Below, piece after piece: positions 8,702 to 17,929 of a stretch of DNA of 64,000 nucleotides (within the stretch, counting starts at the first letter, position 1; every line of letters begins with the position of its first letter). The stretch comes from Niastella koreensis GR20-10. GTDB taxonomy: Bacteria > Bacteroidota > Bacteroidia > Chitinophagales > Chitinophagaceae. Location: positions 7,080,744 through 7,144,743 of the forward strand of contig NC_016609.1 of NCBI RefSeq assembly GCF_000246855.1, written 5' to 3'. Made by a program: the position numbers and the translations under genes. The notes below the pieces were generated by a model. The model did no database searches and was not told where the DNA came from. It was given only the letters and a program-made list of their open reading frames with translations.

Positions 8702-9448
8702 ATGTCCTTTTATAAACAATTAACCTGGATGATGGTTGGAATGGTGGCTGGTCATAATGGCCGCTCTCAGCTGGCTTTATCTGGCTGGGCCACAACCAAT
8801 AACCAGTTCTCTATCTCACATAAATTAGTGTACCAGCTTGAGGCCAGTTTTAGAAGCGATACCAAACGCCAGTACCTGCAAACCTTTTTATTACGAACCG
8901 GCGCCTTTGTACAATTGAACAGCCAGTGGAGCGCGGGTGCCGGTTACTGCCTTACCGACAACCGCCACACTATTGGCGGTATTACCGGCTATGGTGCAGA
9001 GCATCAGGCACTTGAGCAGGCCTGGTTTATTCACCCAGTTTATTTTGGGCATAGCTATAAATCTTTTATGCGGCAGCGGCTGCGCCTCGAGAACCGGTGG
9101 CTGCCCAATTTGGTAAAGGACAATGACCACTTAACAAATACGAGCTACTCCTTCAGCAACCGGTTAAGGTACCAGATCAGGGAACAGCTGCCTTTTGTTA
9201 AGGTTATAAACGACTTTAACAAAGGCAGTTACGTATTGCTGCAGAACGAGTTCTTTTTCAATGTGAGCGGCCAGCAATATGTAAACGGTAAGTGGTTCGA
9301 TCAAAACCGAAGCCTCGTTGGCGCCGGTTACCGGTTTAACCGGCATATGGATGTGGAGTTATCGTATATGTTACGCCTTATCAAAGATGCCGGTGTAGGA
9401 TGGTCGCACGAAAACCTGGTGCAGGTTACTGCTTTAAGTAGATTATAA
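8702..9448 (+). CDS. DUF2490 family outer-membrane-like protein
   Basis: The 248-residue protein has a hydrophobic N-terminal signal, then alternating aromatic and polar residues typical of an outer-membrane beta-barrel. Recognisable DUF2490 features are LSGWATTNNQFSISHKLVYQ near the start, RLRLENRW in the middle and RLRYQIREQLPF later. The function of the family is unknown; it probably forms a small barrel. I chose ATG at 8702 because a longer GTG start at 8696 would overlap the TTTCTTTG promoter-like box. It is divergent from nrdJ and stands upstream of the GGGP-synthase-like gene. Confidence 0.75.
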   Translation: MSFYKQLTWMMVGMVAGHNGRSQLALSGWATTNNQFSISHKLVYQLEASFRSDTKRQYLQTFLLRTGAFVQLNSQWSAGAGYCLTDNRHTIGGITGYGAEHQALEQAWFIHPVYFGHSYKSFMRQRLRLENRWLPNLVKDNDHLTNTSYSFSNRLRYQIREQLPFVKVINDFNKGSYVLLQNEFFFNVSGQQYVNGKWFDQNRSLVGAGYRFNRHMDVELSYMLRLIKDAGVGWSHENLVQVTALSRL

Positions 9449-9539
9449 TGGGCTGAAAAACAATAAACGGTAAAAGTTTCGGCACCTTATAGCCCCTTTG
9501 AAAAAGTTTTTGCATTTTTGTAGTAACCAATTGGCAAGC

Positions 9540-10298
9540 ATGACGAATCGCATTTATCAATCTTTACTGCAAAAAAAGGCGAACGGACAGAAGTCATTTG
9601 CAGTACTGATTGACCCAGACAAGGTTACAGTAGAAAAAATAGATGAATTGACTGCATTGGCCAGCGAAGCGCGGGTTGATTACTTGCTGGTGGGTGGCAG
9701 CCTGGTTGTTACCAACCGGCTGGATGAGGTAGTACAGCAGATAAAAAAGAATTGCGATATACCGGTGATCCTGTTCCCGGGCAGTCCATCGCAAATAACC
9801 CAATATGCCGATGCATTGCTTTATTTGTCCCTGATTTCGGGACGCAATGCAGAACTGCTGATCGGTCAGCACGTTATTTCAGCTCCGTTTGTAAAACAGA
9901 GCCGGCTGGAGATCATTTCAACTGGTTATATGGTTATTGACGGTGGCGCCCCAACCACCGTTTCCTATATCAGCAATGCGGCGCCCATTCCTGCCGATAA
10001 AAACGAAATTGCTATGTGCACGGCCATGGCCGGTGAAATGCTGGGCATGAAGCTGATTTATATGGATGCCGGCAGCGGCGCCAAACGCCCCATTACCGAA
10101 AGCATGATTGAGAAGGTGGCGCAGGTAATTGAAGTACCGCTGGTTGTTGGCGGCGGCATCCTGGACCCCGAAAAAGCCTACCGCAACTGCAAGGCCGGAG
10201 CCGATATGATCGTTATTGGCAATGCTATTGAAAAAGATGCTTCGCTCATAAAAGAGATGAGCGCCGCCATCCATTCAGTACCTACCCGCATAGCTTAA
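9540..10298 (+). CDS. Geranylgeranylglyceryl phosphate synthase-like protein (PcrB/GGGPS family)
   Basis: Members of this TIM-barrel family join a prenyl diphosphate to sn-glycerol-1-phosphate. The bacterial enzymes are called PcrB, and a Bacteroidota subgroup of GGGPS proteins is known. The 252 residues show the early LIDPDK motif, LLVGGS, the central GAPTTVSYISNA segment, YMDAGSGA and the phosphate-binding ends VVGGGI and GADMIVIGNAIE. I chose the ATG at 9540; the extra upstream codons back to 9498 read through a T-rich promoter-like stretch. It probably feeds an ether-type lipid, but the substrate chain length cannot be read here. Confidence 0.88.
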   Translation: MTNRIYQSLLQKKANGQKSFAVLIDPDKVTVEKIDELTALASEARVDYLLVGGSLVVTNRLDEVVQQIKKNCDIPVILFPGSPSQITQYADALLYLSLISGRNAELLIGQHVISAPFVKQSRLEIISTGYMVIDGGAPTTVSYISNAAPIPADKNEIAMCTAMAGEMLGMKLIYMDAGSGAKRPITESMIEKVAQVIEVPLVVGGGILDPEKAYRNCKAGADMIVIGNAIEKDASLIKEMSAAIHSVPTRIA

Positions 10299-10461
10299 TT
10301 ATTGAACTTTTTGATGATTTAATTGTCTTATACAAGACAGTGCTTAAACAATTAATTTGGGAATTAGCTAAAATTTTACACCAAAAATCCCCATTGATTG
10401 TAAAAAGTTGTTTTTCTTTGCGGTGACAAAATCTATTGATTTAAAAGCATACCCGTTTAAA

Positions 10462-10596
10462 ATGCAAAAAAATCTCACCATAATACTCGCTGATGTAGTT
10501 GCGCAAGCCGCAATTACTATAGTGCGTGGGGTTTTTCCTGTACGTCTCAGTACAGTTTTTTTCTTCCAACCTATCCCCGTAAGGGTGCGACGTTGA
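10462..10596 (+). CDS. Possible 44-codon leader peptide of the arginine operon
   Basis: The frame starts MQKNLTIILADVV and ends PVRVRR before TGA. It has five arginine codons, three of them among the last five residues, and is also rich in Ile and Val. An A-rich stretch precedes the ATG, the usual start context in Bacteroidota. The terminator hairpin at 10538-10562 lies inside the frame, so translation of the leader and folding of the hairpin would compete. Whether it is translated is unknown. Confidence 0.35.
   Translation: MQKNLTIILADVVAQAAITIVRGVFPVRLSTVFFFQPIPVRVRR
10538..10562 (+). terminator. Candidate attenuator hairpin upstream of the arginine operon
   Basis: A perfect 6-bp stem (CTGTAC with GTACAG) with a GTCTCA loop is followed directly by seven T residues. 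No annotated gene ends just upstream on the plus strand; the nearest stop is 240 bp away. It is 155 bp before the first structural gene. Confidence 0.6.
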
Positions 10597-10717
10597 TACT
10601 TACAGAACCATACTGCATGCATTGTGGTATTTGGAATGATCGTCATTCCAGCAAGCCTTCGTCTCCGGCACGATGTTTTAAGCCGTTGCATTTTTCACAT
10701 TTAGCCTTGTTTCAAAA

Positions 10718-11446
10718 ATGGAAACCCAACATCAATTTCAGGTAATTGTAGCCAACGAATCACACCTCAGCTTTGCTCAGATCATATGCGATGAAATGGC
10801 TGCTTCGGCCAAAGCCCGTGGAACGGGTATAGCCAAGCGCTCGCCCGAATATATTCAACAGAAGATGCGTGAAGGGAAAGCCGTAATAGCTTTTAACCAG
10901 GACGGTATCTGGGCCGGCTTTTGTTACATCGAAACCTGGAGCCATGGCGAATATGTTGCCAACTCGGGGCTGATCGTTTCTCCCAACTTCCGTAAAGGCG
11001 GTTTGGCAAAAGCAATCAAGAAAAAGATCTTCGAGCTTAGCCGGCTAACCTTCCCCGACTCAAAGATATTTGGTCTTACCACCGGACTGGCAGTAATGAA
11101 GATCAACAGCGATCTCGGTTACGAGCCCGTTACCTATTCAGAGCTTACGCAGGATGAAGCCTTCTGGGCCGGTTGCAAAAGCTGTGTGAACTACGATATT
11201 CTCATGAGCAAGGAACGCAAGAACTGTTTGTGCACCGCCATGCTGTACGATCCTAAAGATCACTACGAGCCGCAGGAAACAAAAGAGTTCTTCGAAGAGA
11301 AGAAGAGCGTATTTGAGCGGCTGTTACGGATAAAACAATGGAAATTGCTGAAGCCTTTCTTTAAGGATGATAAAGACAACAACACCCCTTCTGGTGGTGG
11401 GGCCGGCAAGATCAAATCTTTTTTTCACTACTTTTTTAATTTCTAA
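10718..11446 (+). CDS. GNAT acyltransferase, first gene of the arginine operon (probable N-acylglutamate synthase)
   Basis: This 242-residue protein has a GNAT fold. The acyl-CoA-binding loop reads SPNFRKGGLAKAI (about residues 89-101), preceded by the strand SGLIV. A cysteine-containing stretch (WAGCKSCVNYDIL) and an acidic/basic tail follow. As the leading gene of an arg operon, 17 bp before argG, it most likely acylates glutamate in step one, replacing ArgA/ArgJ. Because the downstream transcarbamylase looks succinyl-specific, succinyl-CoA may be the donor. That step is inferred from context, not from a substrate motif. Confidence 0.72.
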   Translation: METQHQFQVIVANESHLSFAQIICDEMAASAKARGTGIAKRSPEYIQQKMREGKAVIAFNQDGIWAGFCYIETWSHGEYVANSGLIVSPNFRKGGLAKAIKKKIFELSRLTFPDSKIFGLTTGLAVMKINSDLGYEPVTYSELTQDEAFWAGCKSCVNYDILMSKERKNCLCTAMLYDPKDHYEPQETKEFFEEKKSVFERLLRIKQWKLLKPFFKDDKDNNTPSGGGAGKIKSFFHYFFNF

Positions 11447-11463
11447 AAACAATTCTTGCGAAG

Positions 11464-12666
11464 ATGGCAAAGAAAGTTGTTCTCGGTTTTAGCGGTGGTT
11501 TAGACACTACATTTTGTGTAAAATACCTGGGCGAAGACCAGGGCTACGAAGTGCACAGCATTATTGTAAATACCGGTGGTTTCAGTGAAGAGGAGTTGAA
11601 AAAGATAGAAGAGCATGCTTATAATCTGGGTGTAAAAACGCACACCACAGTAAACGCCGTAAAAGGATACTACGATCGCATTATAAAATACCTCATTTAC
11701 GGAAATGTGTTAAAGAACAACACGTACCCGTTAAGTGTGAGCGCCGAACGGTTGAGCCAGGCCCTGCACATTGCAGAGCACGTAAAGAAATTAAATGCCG
11801 ATGCAGTAGCACACGGCAGTACCGGGGCAGGCAACGACCAGGTTCGCTTTGACATGGTGTTCCACATATTGATCCCCGGTGTGGAGATCATTACCCCAAT
11901 CCGCGACCTGAAGTTGAGCCGCGAAGCAGAAATTGAATACCTGAAAGGCAAAGGCGTGAACATGAACTTCGCCAAAGCCGTTTACTCCATCAATAAAGGC
12001 CTGTGGGGAACCAGCGTAGGTGGTAAAGAAACATTGTCGTCAAAAGGCATGTTGCCCGAAGAAGCGTGGCCTACCCAGGTTACCAAAACCGGCAGTGAAG
12101 AAGTAAAACTTCATTTTGAAAAAGGTGAACTGAAAAAGATAAACGATAAAGAATTCGCACACCCCAGCGAAGCCATTCAATACCTGCAAACCATTGCCGG
12201 TGCGTATGGCGTTGGCCGCGATATTCACGTAGGCGATACCATCATTGGTATTAAAGGCCGCGTTGGTTTTGAAGCTGCTGCTCCCATGGTGATCCTGAAA
12301 GCCCACCATGCGCTGGAAAAGCACGTGCTTACCAAATGGCAGCTGAACTGGAAAGACCAGCTGGCCCAGTTCTACGGCAACTGGTTACACGAAGGCCAGA
12401 TCATGGACCCCGTGATGCGCGATATTGAAGCCTACCTGGAAAGTTCTCAGGCTCATGTAACCGGCGATGTATTTGTTCACCTGCAACCCTATCGCTTCCA
12501 GATCATCGGCATTGAATCTGCCTATGACCTTATGAGCAGCAAGTTTGGCAAGTATGGTGAAATGAATACCGGCTTTACAGGCGAAGACGTTCGTGGCTTC
12601 AGCAAAATATTTGGCAACCAGACTTCGATTTATATGTCGGTGAAAGAAGAGAATGAGAAGAAATAG
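11464..12666 (+). CDS. argG: Argininosuccinate synthase
   Basis: It condenses citrulline and aspartate with ATP to argininosuccinate in the cytoplasm. The 400 residues show the N-terminal ATP-pyrophosphatase loop FSGGLDT (about residues 9-15), the STGAGNDQVRFD segment that contacts citrulline and aspartate, and SVGGKETLSS. It is second in the operon. This gene order (argG early, argH last) is common in Bacteroidota. In a pathway with N-succinyl-citrulline, the deacylase ArgE must act before this enzyme. No defect was seen. Confidence 0.96.
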   Translation: MAKKVVLGFSGGLDTTFCVKYLGEDQGYEVHSIIVNTGGFSEEELKKIEEHAYNLGVKTHTTVNAVKGYYDRIIKYLIYGNVLKNNTYPLSVSAERLSQALHIAEHVKKLNADAVAHGSTGAGNDQVRFDMVFHILIPGVEIITPIRDLKLSREAEIEYLKGKGVNMNFAKAVYSINKGLWGTSVGGKETLSSKGMLPEEAWPTQVTKTGSEEVKLHFEKGELKKINDKEFAHPSEAIQYLQTIAGAYGVGRDIHVGDTIIGIKGRVGFEAAAPMVILKAHHALEKHVLTKWQLNWKDQLAQFYGNWLHEGQIMDPVMRDIEAYLESSQAHVTGDVFVHLQPYRFQIIGIESAYDLMSSKFGKYGEMNTGFTGEDVRGFSKIFGNQTSIYMSVKEENEKK

Positions 12667-12693
12667 CTGACAGGTTGACGAGTTAACAAGGAA

Positions 12694-12749
12694 GTTGATA
12701 ACGTTGATAGGGTTGATAGCGTTGATAAAGGAGTTTGACGTTTCACGAT
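12694..12749. repeat. 9-bp island and shared 17-mer before argC
   Basis: Four 9-bp units of the type GTTGATANN occupy 12694-12729. They are followed at 12733-12749 by GTTTGACGTTTCACGAT, a 17-mer found identically upstream of hemC (48789-48805). Confidence 0.85.
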
Positions 12750-12762
12750 CTAATTAATTAGT

Positions 12763-13789
<1,027 letters not shown>

Positions 13790-13833
13790 TCATAACGGCG
13801 GAGTGGGCAACCACGATGTAACAATTTACAACC

Positions 13834-14988
13834 ATGAAGCTTTTTGACGTTTATCCGATCAACAACATCGTCATCGATAAGGCTAAAGGCTCTTACGTAT
13901 GGGATGACAAAGGGGAACAATACCTTGACCTGTATGGCGGTCACGCGGTAATTAGTATTGGCCATACCCATCCGCATTATGTTGAACGATTGACCAGTCA
14001 GTTAAATAAAGTAGGCTTCTATTCCAATTCGGTAAAAATGCCGTTGCAGGATGAACTGGCGGAAAAGCTGGGTAAATTATCCGGCAAACCCGACTATCAG
14101 TTGTTTCTTGTTAGTTCAGGCGCAGAAGCCAATGAAAATGCACTCAAGCTGGCCAGCTTTCACAATGGCCGTAAAAAAATAATTGCGTTCACGAAATCTT
14201 TTCACGGACGTACCTCCCTGGCAGTTGCTGCCACTGACAACCCTGCTATTGTAGCACCGGTGAACCAAACCCCGAACGTGATCTTCCTTCCCTTTAATGA
14301 TGAAGCTGCGCTGGAAGCCTGCTTCAAAGAACAGGGTAATGAGATCTCTTCGGTGATCATCGAAGGCATCCAGGGCGTGGGCGGCATCAATGTAGCCAGT
14401 GAGTCTTTTTTACAAGCCATCCGTCGCCTGTGCGACCAGTATGGCGCCGTATTTATTGCCGACAGCGTTCAATGCGGGTATGGCAGAAGCGGTAAATTCT
14501 TTTCACAGGACTATGCCGGAGTAAATGCAGACATCTATACCATGGCCAAAGGCATGGGTAATGGATTCCCGGTTGCCGGCATCATCATCGCTCCGCATTT
14601 ACAACCCAAACATGGCATGCTGGGCACTACCTTCGGTGGCAATCACCTGGCCTGCGCAGCTGCCCTGGCCGTGTTGGAAGTGATTGAAAAAGAGAACCTG
14701 TTACAAAACGCTGCGGAAGTTGGGGAGTACATTATGAGTGAACTGAAAAAGATCCCTCAACTGCAAAATGTACGGGGCCGTGGATTGATGATCGGGTTTG
14801 ATGTGCCTGAGCAATTCAAAGACCTGCGTAAGAACTTGCTGTGGAAACACAAGATCTTCACCGGCGAAGCAAAACCAAATGTGATCAGGTTATTGCCTTC
14901 CCTGGCCCTGCGTAAAAAAGATGCAGACCAGTTGCTGGAAGCCATCAAAGAAGAAATTGAGGTAGGCGCTGAAAGCATCACAAAATAA
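13834..14988 (+). CDS. argD: N-acetyl/N-succinylornithine aminotransferase (class III)
   Basis: It transfers an amino group from glutamate to N-acyl-glutamate semialdehyde, giving N-acylornithine. The 384 residues follow the fold-type I, class III aminotransferase plan: GGHAVISIGHTHP near the start, SSGAEANENALKLA for cofactor phosphate binding, HGRTSLAVAAT, the acidic pocket FIADSVQCGYGRSG and the PLP lysine in MAKGMGNGFPVAG. It lies 45 bp after argC in the same orientation. The acyl group used cannot be read from the sequence; the neighbouring argF' suggests succinyl. Confidence 0.93.
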   Translation: MKLFDVYPINNIVIDKAKGSYVWDDKGEQYLDLYGGHAVISIGHTHPHYVERLTSQLNKVGFYSNSVKMPLQDELAEKLGKLSGKPDYQLFLVSSGAEANENALKLASFHNGRKKIIAFTKSFHGRTSLAVAATDNPAIVAPVNQTPNVIFLPFNDEAALEACFKEQGNEISSVIIEGIQGVGGINVASESFLQAIRRLCDQYGAVFIADSVQCGYGRSGKFFSQDYAGVNADIYTMAKGMGNGFPVAGIIIAPHLQPKHGMLGTTFGGNHLACAAALAVLEVIEKENLLQNAAEVGEYIMSELKKIPQLQNVRGRGLMIGFDVPEQFKDLRKNLLWKHKIFTGEAKPNVIRLLPSLALRKKDADQLLEAIKEEIEVGAESITK

Positions 14989-14999
14989 ATTGAACGAAG

Positions 15000-15023
15000 G
15001 TGATCCCGACAAGTCGGGATCAC
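15000..15023. terminator. Perfect 11-bp palindromic hairpin inside the arg operon
   Basis: GTGATCCCGAC pairs with GTCGGGATCAC across two bases; a T-rich stretch (TTTCACTTT) follows on the plus strand. It sits between argD and argF', 50 bp before the next start, so it may act as a leaky terminator or an RNA processing site within the operon. Confidence 0.6.
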
Positions 15024-15073
15024 TTTCACTTTCATAAGTAATTCTATTATTCACTCTCCTTTCCGCTACAGGC

Positions 15074-16042
15074 ATGAAAAATTTCACAAGTGTACACGAT
15101 GTCCCAAGTATCGACGAGCTGGTAATTAAGGCGCTCTCTTACAAACATTCTCCCTCTATTGACAAATCATTGGGAGCCGGCAAACGCATTGGTTTGTTGT
15201 TTTTGAACCCCAGTATGCGTACCCGCCTTAGTACCCAGATCGCCGCTCAAAACCTGGGCATGGAAGCCATCGTGTTCAATGTAGGATCTGAAGGCTGGGC
15301 TCTGGAGTTTGAAGACGAGGCCATCATGAGTGGCAGCACTGTAGAGCACGTAAAAGATGCGGCGCCCATCATGGGAAACTATTTCGATATTCTGGCCATT
15401 CGTACTTTCCCATCTTTAAAGAACCGGGAAGACGATTACAGCGAGCTGTACATAAAACAATTCATAAAATACGCCGGCATTCCGGTGGTAAGTCTGGAAA
15501 GCGCTACCCTGCACCCGCTGCAAAGCTTAACAGACATTATTACCATTACCGAATGTTTGAAAAAGAAACCCCTGCCGGCCGGTAAAAAACCAAAGATCGT
15601 GCTTACCTGGGCGCCTCACGTAAAACCATTGCCACAATGCGTGGCCAATAGTTTTTCGCAATGGGTGAATGCCTGGGGACAAGCTGATTTCGTGATCACT
15701 CACCCCGAGGATTATGAGCTGGACGAGCAATTTACCAAAGGCGCTACCATTACTCATAACCAGGACGAAGCCTTGAAAGGCGCCGACTTTGTTTATGTAA
15801 AAAACTGGAGCACCTTTAAAGATTACGGAAAGATCTATACCGCCGATCCTGAGTGGATGCTCACGAATAAAAAGCTGGCAGTTACCAACAATGCCAAAGT
15901 AATGCATTGCTTACCCGTTCGGCGCAATGTAGAGTTGAGTGATGAAATTCTTGATGGCGTTAACAGCATTGTTACCCAGGAAGCCAGCAACCGTGTTTGG
16001 GCAGCCCAGGCCGTACTTAGTGAAATACTTGAATCTTTATAA
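15074..16042 (+). CDS. argF': N-succinyl-L-ornithine carbamoyltransferase (SOTCase type)
   Basis: It carbamoylates an N-acylated ornithine instead of free ornithine. The 322 residues carry the carbamoyl-phosphate motif SMRTRLST (48-55), HPLQSLTD and the HCLPVRRN signature of this branch. In Bacteroides fragilis the residue that selects succinyl over acetyl substrate is Pro90, equivalent to Glu92 of the Xanthomonas acetylornithine enzyme. Here the aligned stretch MSGSTVEH has Val90. Replacing Glu92 by Val, Pro, Ser or Ala is reported to turn the Xanthomonas enzyme into a succinylornithine enzyme, so Val90 predicts SOTCase activity. It follows argD by 85 bp. Confidence 0.9.
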   Translation: MKNFTSVHDVPSIDELVIKALSYKHSPSIDKSLGAGKRIGLLFLNPSMRTRLSTQIAAQNLGMEAIVFNVGSEGWALEFEDEAIMSGSTVEHVKDAAPIMGNYFDILAIRTFPSLKNREDDYSELYIKQFIKYAGIPVVSLESATLHPLQSLTDIITITECLKKKPLPAGKKPKIVLTWAPHVKPLPQCVANSFSQWVNAWGQADFVITHPEDYELDEQFTKGATITHNQDEALKGADFVYVKNWSTFKDYGKIYTADPEWMLTNKKLAVTNNAKVMHCLPVRRNVELSDEILDGVNSIVTQEASNRVWAAQAVLSEILESL

Positions 16043-16056
16043 TAAACAAGCACCCA

Positions 16057-16842
16057 GTGTCCACATTATATGTTGTTAAGATAGGCGGTAACATCATCGA
16101 CGATGAAAAGAAGTTATCGGCTTTCGTGAAAGACTTTGCAGCAGTAAAAGGTCAGAAGGTCCTGATCCATGGCGGTGGCAAGCTCGCTACCAAACTGGCT
16201 GAGCAAATGAACGTTCCGCAACAGATGATCGATGGCCGGCGCATTACCGATGCTGAGACCCTGAAGATAGTGACCATGGTATATGCTGGTTATATCAACA
16301 AAAATGTAGTGGCGCAATTGCAGGCTAACAACTGCAATGCTATTGGTTTAACCGGCGCCGACGGTAATGTAATACTGGCCCATAAAAGAAATCATCCCAC
16401 TATCGATTATGGTTTTGCGGGTGATGTAGATGCCATCAACACCACCTTGCTAAAAAGCATCCTCGATCAGCAGATAGCAGTGGTAATGGCCCCCATTACC
16501 CACGACCAAAAGGGACAGTTGCTGAACACCAATGCCGATACCATTGCCCAGGAAGTAGCCACTTCCCTGGGCGCCCTGTACGATGTGCAATTGATCTATT
16601 CGTTTGAAAAAAGCGGGGTGTTGCTCGACGCCAATGACGACAGCACGGTAATCAACAGCATTAACCCGGGCTATTATCAGCAATTAAAATCCGAACAAAA
16701 AATATTCGCCGGCATGATCCCCAAACTGGATAATGCATTTGCCGCACTGAACCGTGGAGTTAAGAAAGTGATCATTGGCAAAGCAGAACAGTTAACCGAT
16801 CTCATCACGGGTAAGGCCGGAACAAGCATTGTACATGAGTAA
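16057..16842 (+). CDS. argB: N-acetyl/N-succinylglutamate kinase
   Basis: It phosphorylates the side-chain carboxylate of N-acylglutamate. The 261 residues show the amino-acid-kinase start VVKIGGNIID, the GGGK phosphate loop (LIHGGGKLATKL), DGRRITD, GLTGADG and the C-terminal KAGTSIV end. The start is GTG at 16057, giving the standard short N-terminus before the first strand; no ATG is placed better. It begins 14 bp after argF' and overlaps argE by eight bases, so the two are probably translationally coupled. No arginine-sensing N-terminal extension is present. Confidence 0.92.
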   Translation: MSTLYVVKIGGNIIDDEKKLSAFVKDFAAVKGQKVLIHGGGKLATKLAEQMNVPQQMIDGRRITDAETLKIVTMVYAGYINKNVVAQLQANNCNAIGLTGADGNVILAHKRNHPTIDYGFAGDVDAINTTLLKSILDQQIAVVMAPITHDQKGQLLNTNADTIAQEVATSLGALYDVQLIYSFEKSGVLLDANDDSTVINSINPGYYQQLKSEQKIFAGMIPKLDNAFAALNRGVKKVIIGKAEQLTDLITGKAGTSIVHE

Positions 16843-17908
16843 TACCAATTTACACATACTGCAACAAAGCGCTATCGACCTGCTTAAGCAGTTGATCAGC
16901 ACGCCTTCCTTCAGCAAAGAGGAAGACAAAACAGCTGACATCCTGAAATCATTCCTTGAAAAGCATGGTGTACCGGTTAAAAACGTTCAACACAACGTCT
17001 ATGCCCGCAACGCGCATTACGACGACAGAAAGCCCACCATTTTATTAAACTCGCACCACGATACAGTAAAGCCGAATAAGAACTATACCCTGGATCCGTT
17101 TACGCCCGTTGAAAAAGATGGCCAGTTATTCGGACTGGGAAGTAACGATGCCGGTGGCCCCCTCGTGTCACTGATTGCTACCTTCCTGCATTTTTATAAT
17201 CGTACCGATCTTAAATACAACCTGGTGCTGGCTGCCTCTGCCGAAGAAGAGATCAGCGGTAAAGACGGAATAGAGCTGGTGCTCCCCCACATTGGCAAAA
17301 TTGACTGCGCTATTGTAGGCGAGCCAACCCAAATGCAAATGGCCGTGGCAGAAAGAGGACTGATGGTACTGGATTGTGTAACGCATGGCAAGGCCGGTCA
17401 CGCCGCCCGTAACGAAGGCGAGAATTCCATCTACAAAGCCATAAAAGATATCGAGTGGTTTCATTCCTTCCAGTTCCCGAAGGTATCTGACCTGCTGGGA
17501 CCGGTAAAAATGAGCGTGACTGTTATTGAAACTGATAATAAACAACACAACGTAGTGCCGGCCCATACCAGATTTGTGGTAGACACGCGGGTGAATGAGC
17601 TGTATACGTTTGAAGAGGTGCTGGAGGTGATACATAAAAATGTACAGTGCGAAGTAACGCCCCGCAGTACCCGGTTGCGGTCCACCTCCATTGCCCTGGA
17701 CCATCCATTAATAAAATCGGGCATTGCATTGGGCAGAACATATTATGGTTCCCCCACTACAAGCGACAAAGCCCTGATGCCCTTTCAGGCACTGAAAATG
17801 GGCCCCGGCGATTCAGCGCGCAGCCATACTGCAGACGAATACATTTATATAAACGAGATCGTTGAAGGAATAGAATTATACGTGCGTTTATTGAACGAGA
17901 TCCTTTAG
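16835..17908 (+). CDS. argE: M20 family N-acyl-citrulline/ornithine deacylase
   Basis: This metal-dependent amidohydrolase removes the N-acyl group; in the N-acylcitrulline route its substrate is the carbamoylated intermediate. The 357 residues show the M20 signature residues: NSHHDTVKP (metal His and Asp), GLGSNDAGGP (bridging Asp) and AEEEISGKDG (catalytic and metal Glu), then VGEPTQ. A dimerisation domain follows (about 165-275). I chose ATG 16835, which overlaps the argB stop codon; a TTG six bases earlier is less likely. It ends 21 bp before argH. Confidence 0.9.
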   Translation: MSNTNLHILQQSAIDLLKQLISTPSFSKEEDKTADILKSFLEKHGVPVKNVQHNVYARNAHYDDRKPTILLNSHHDTVKPNKNYTLDPFTPVEKDGQLFGLGSNDAGGPLVSLIATFLHFYNRTDLKYNLVLAASAEEEISGKDGIELVLPHIGKIDCAIVGEPTQMQMAVAERGLMVLDCVTHGKAGHAARNEGENSIYKAIKDIEWFHSFQFPKVSDLLGPVKMSVTVIETDNKQHNVVPAHTRFVVDTRVNELYTFEEVLEVIHKNVQCEVTPRSTRLRSTSIALDHPLIKSGIALGRTYYGSPTTSDKALMPFQALKMGPGDSARSHTADEYIYINEIVEGIELYVRLLNEIL

Positions 17909-17929
17909 TAACCAGCAAATACATCAACT

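Larger units (their letters stand above)
10299..10717 (+). promoter_or_regulatory. Long leader of the arginine operon
   Basis: This 419-bp gap holds a promoter-like pair (TTG at 10394-10396, 16 bp, then TTTCTTTG at 10413-10420), a short leader frame (10462-10596), a compact terminator hairpin inside it (10538-10562) and another hairpin, GGAATGA/TCATTCC at 10633-10649. A weak outer inverted repeat, TTAATTGT/ACAATTAA (10319-10355), follows the previous gene. The layout suggests conditional termination before the operon. Confidence 0.5.

Noticed and set aside
8426-8719. A 97-codon minus-strand frame before nrdJ
   Set aside because: It lies in the shared promoter region of nrdJ and the DUF2490 gene and shows no family features.
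10368-10691. A 107-codon minus-strand frame in the arg leader
   Set aside because: It is antisense to the leader, has no family match and would cross the promoter and attenuator elements.
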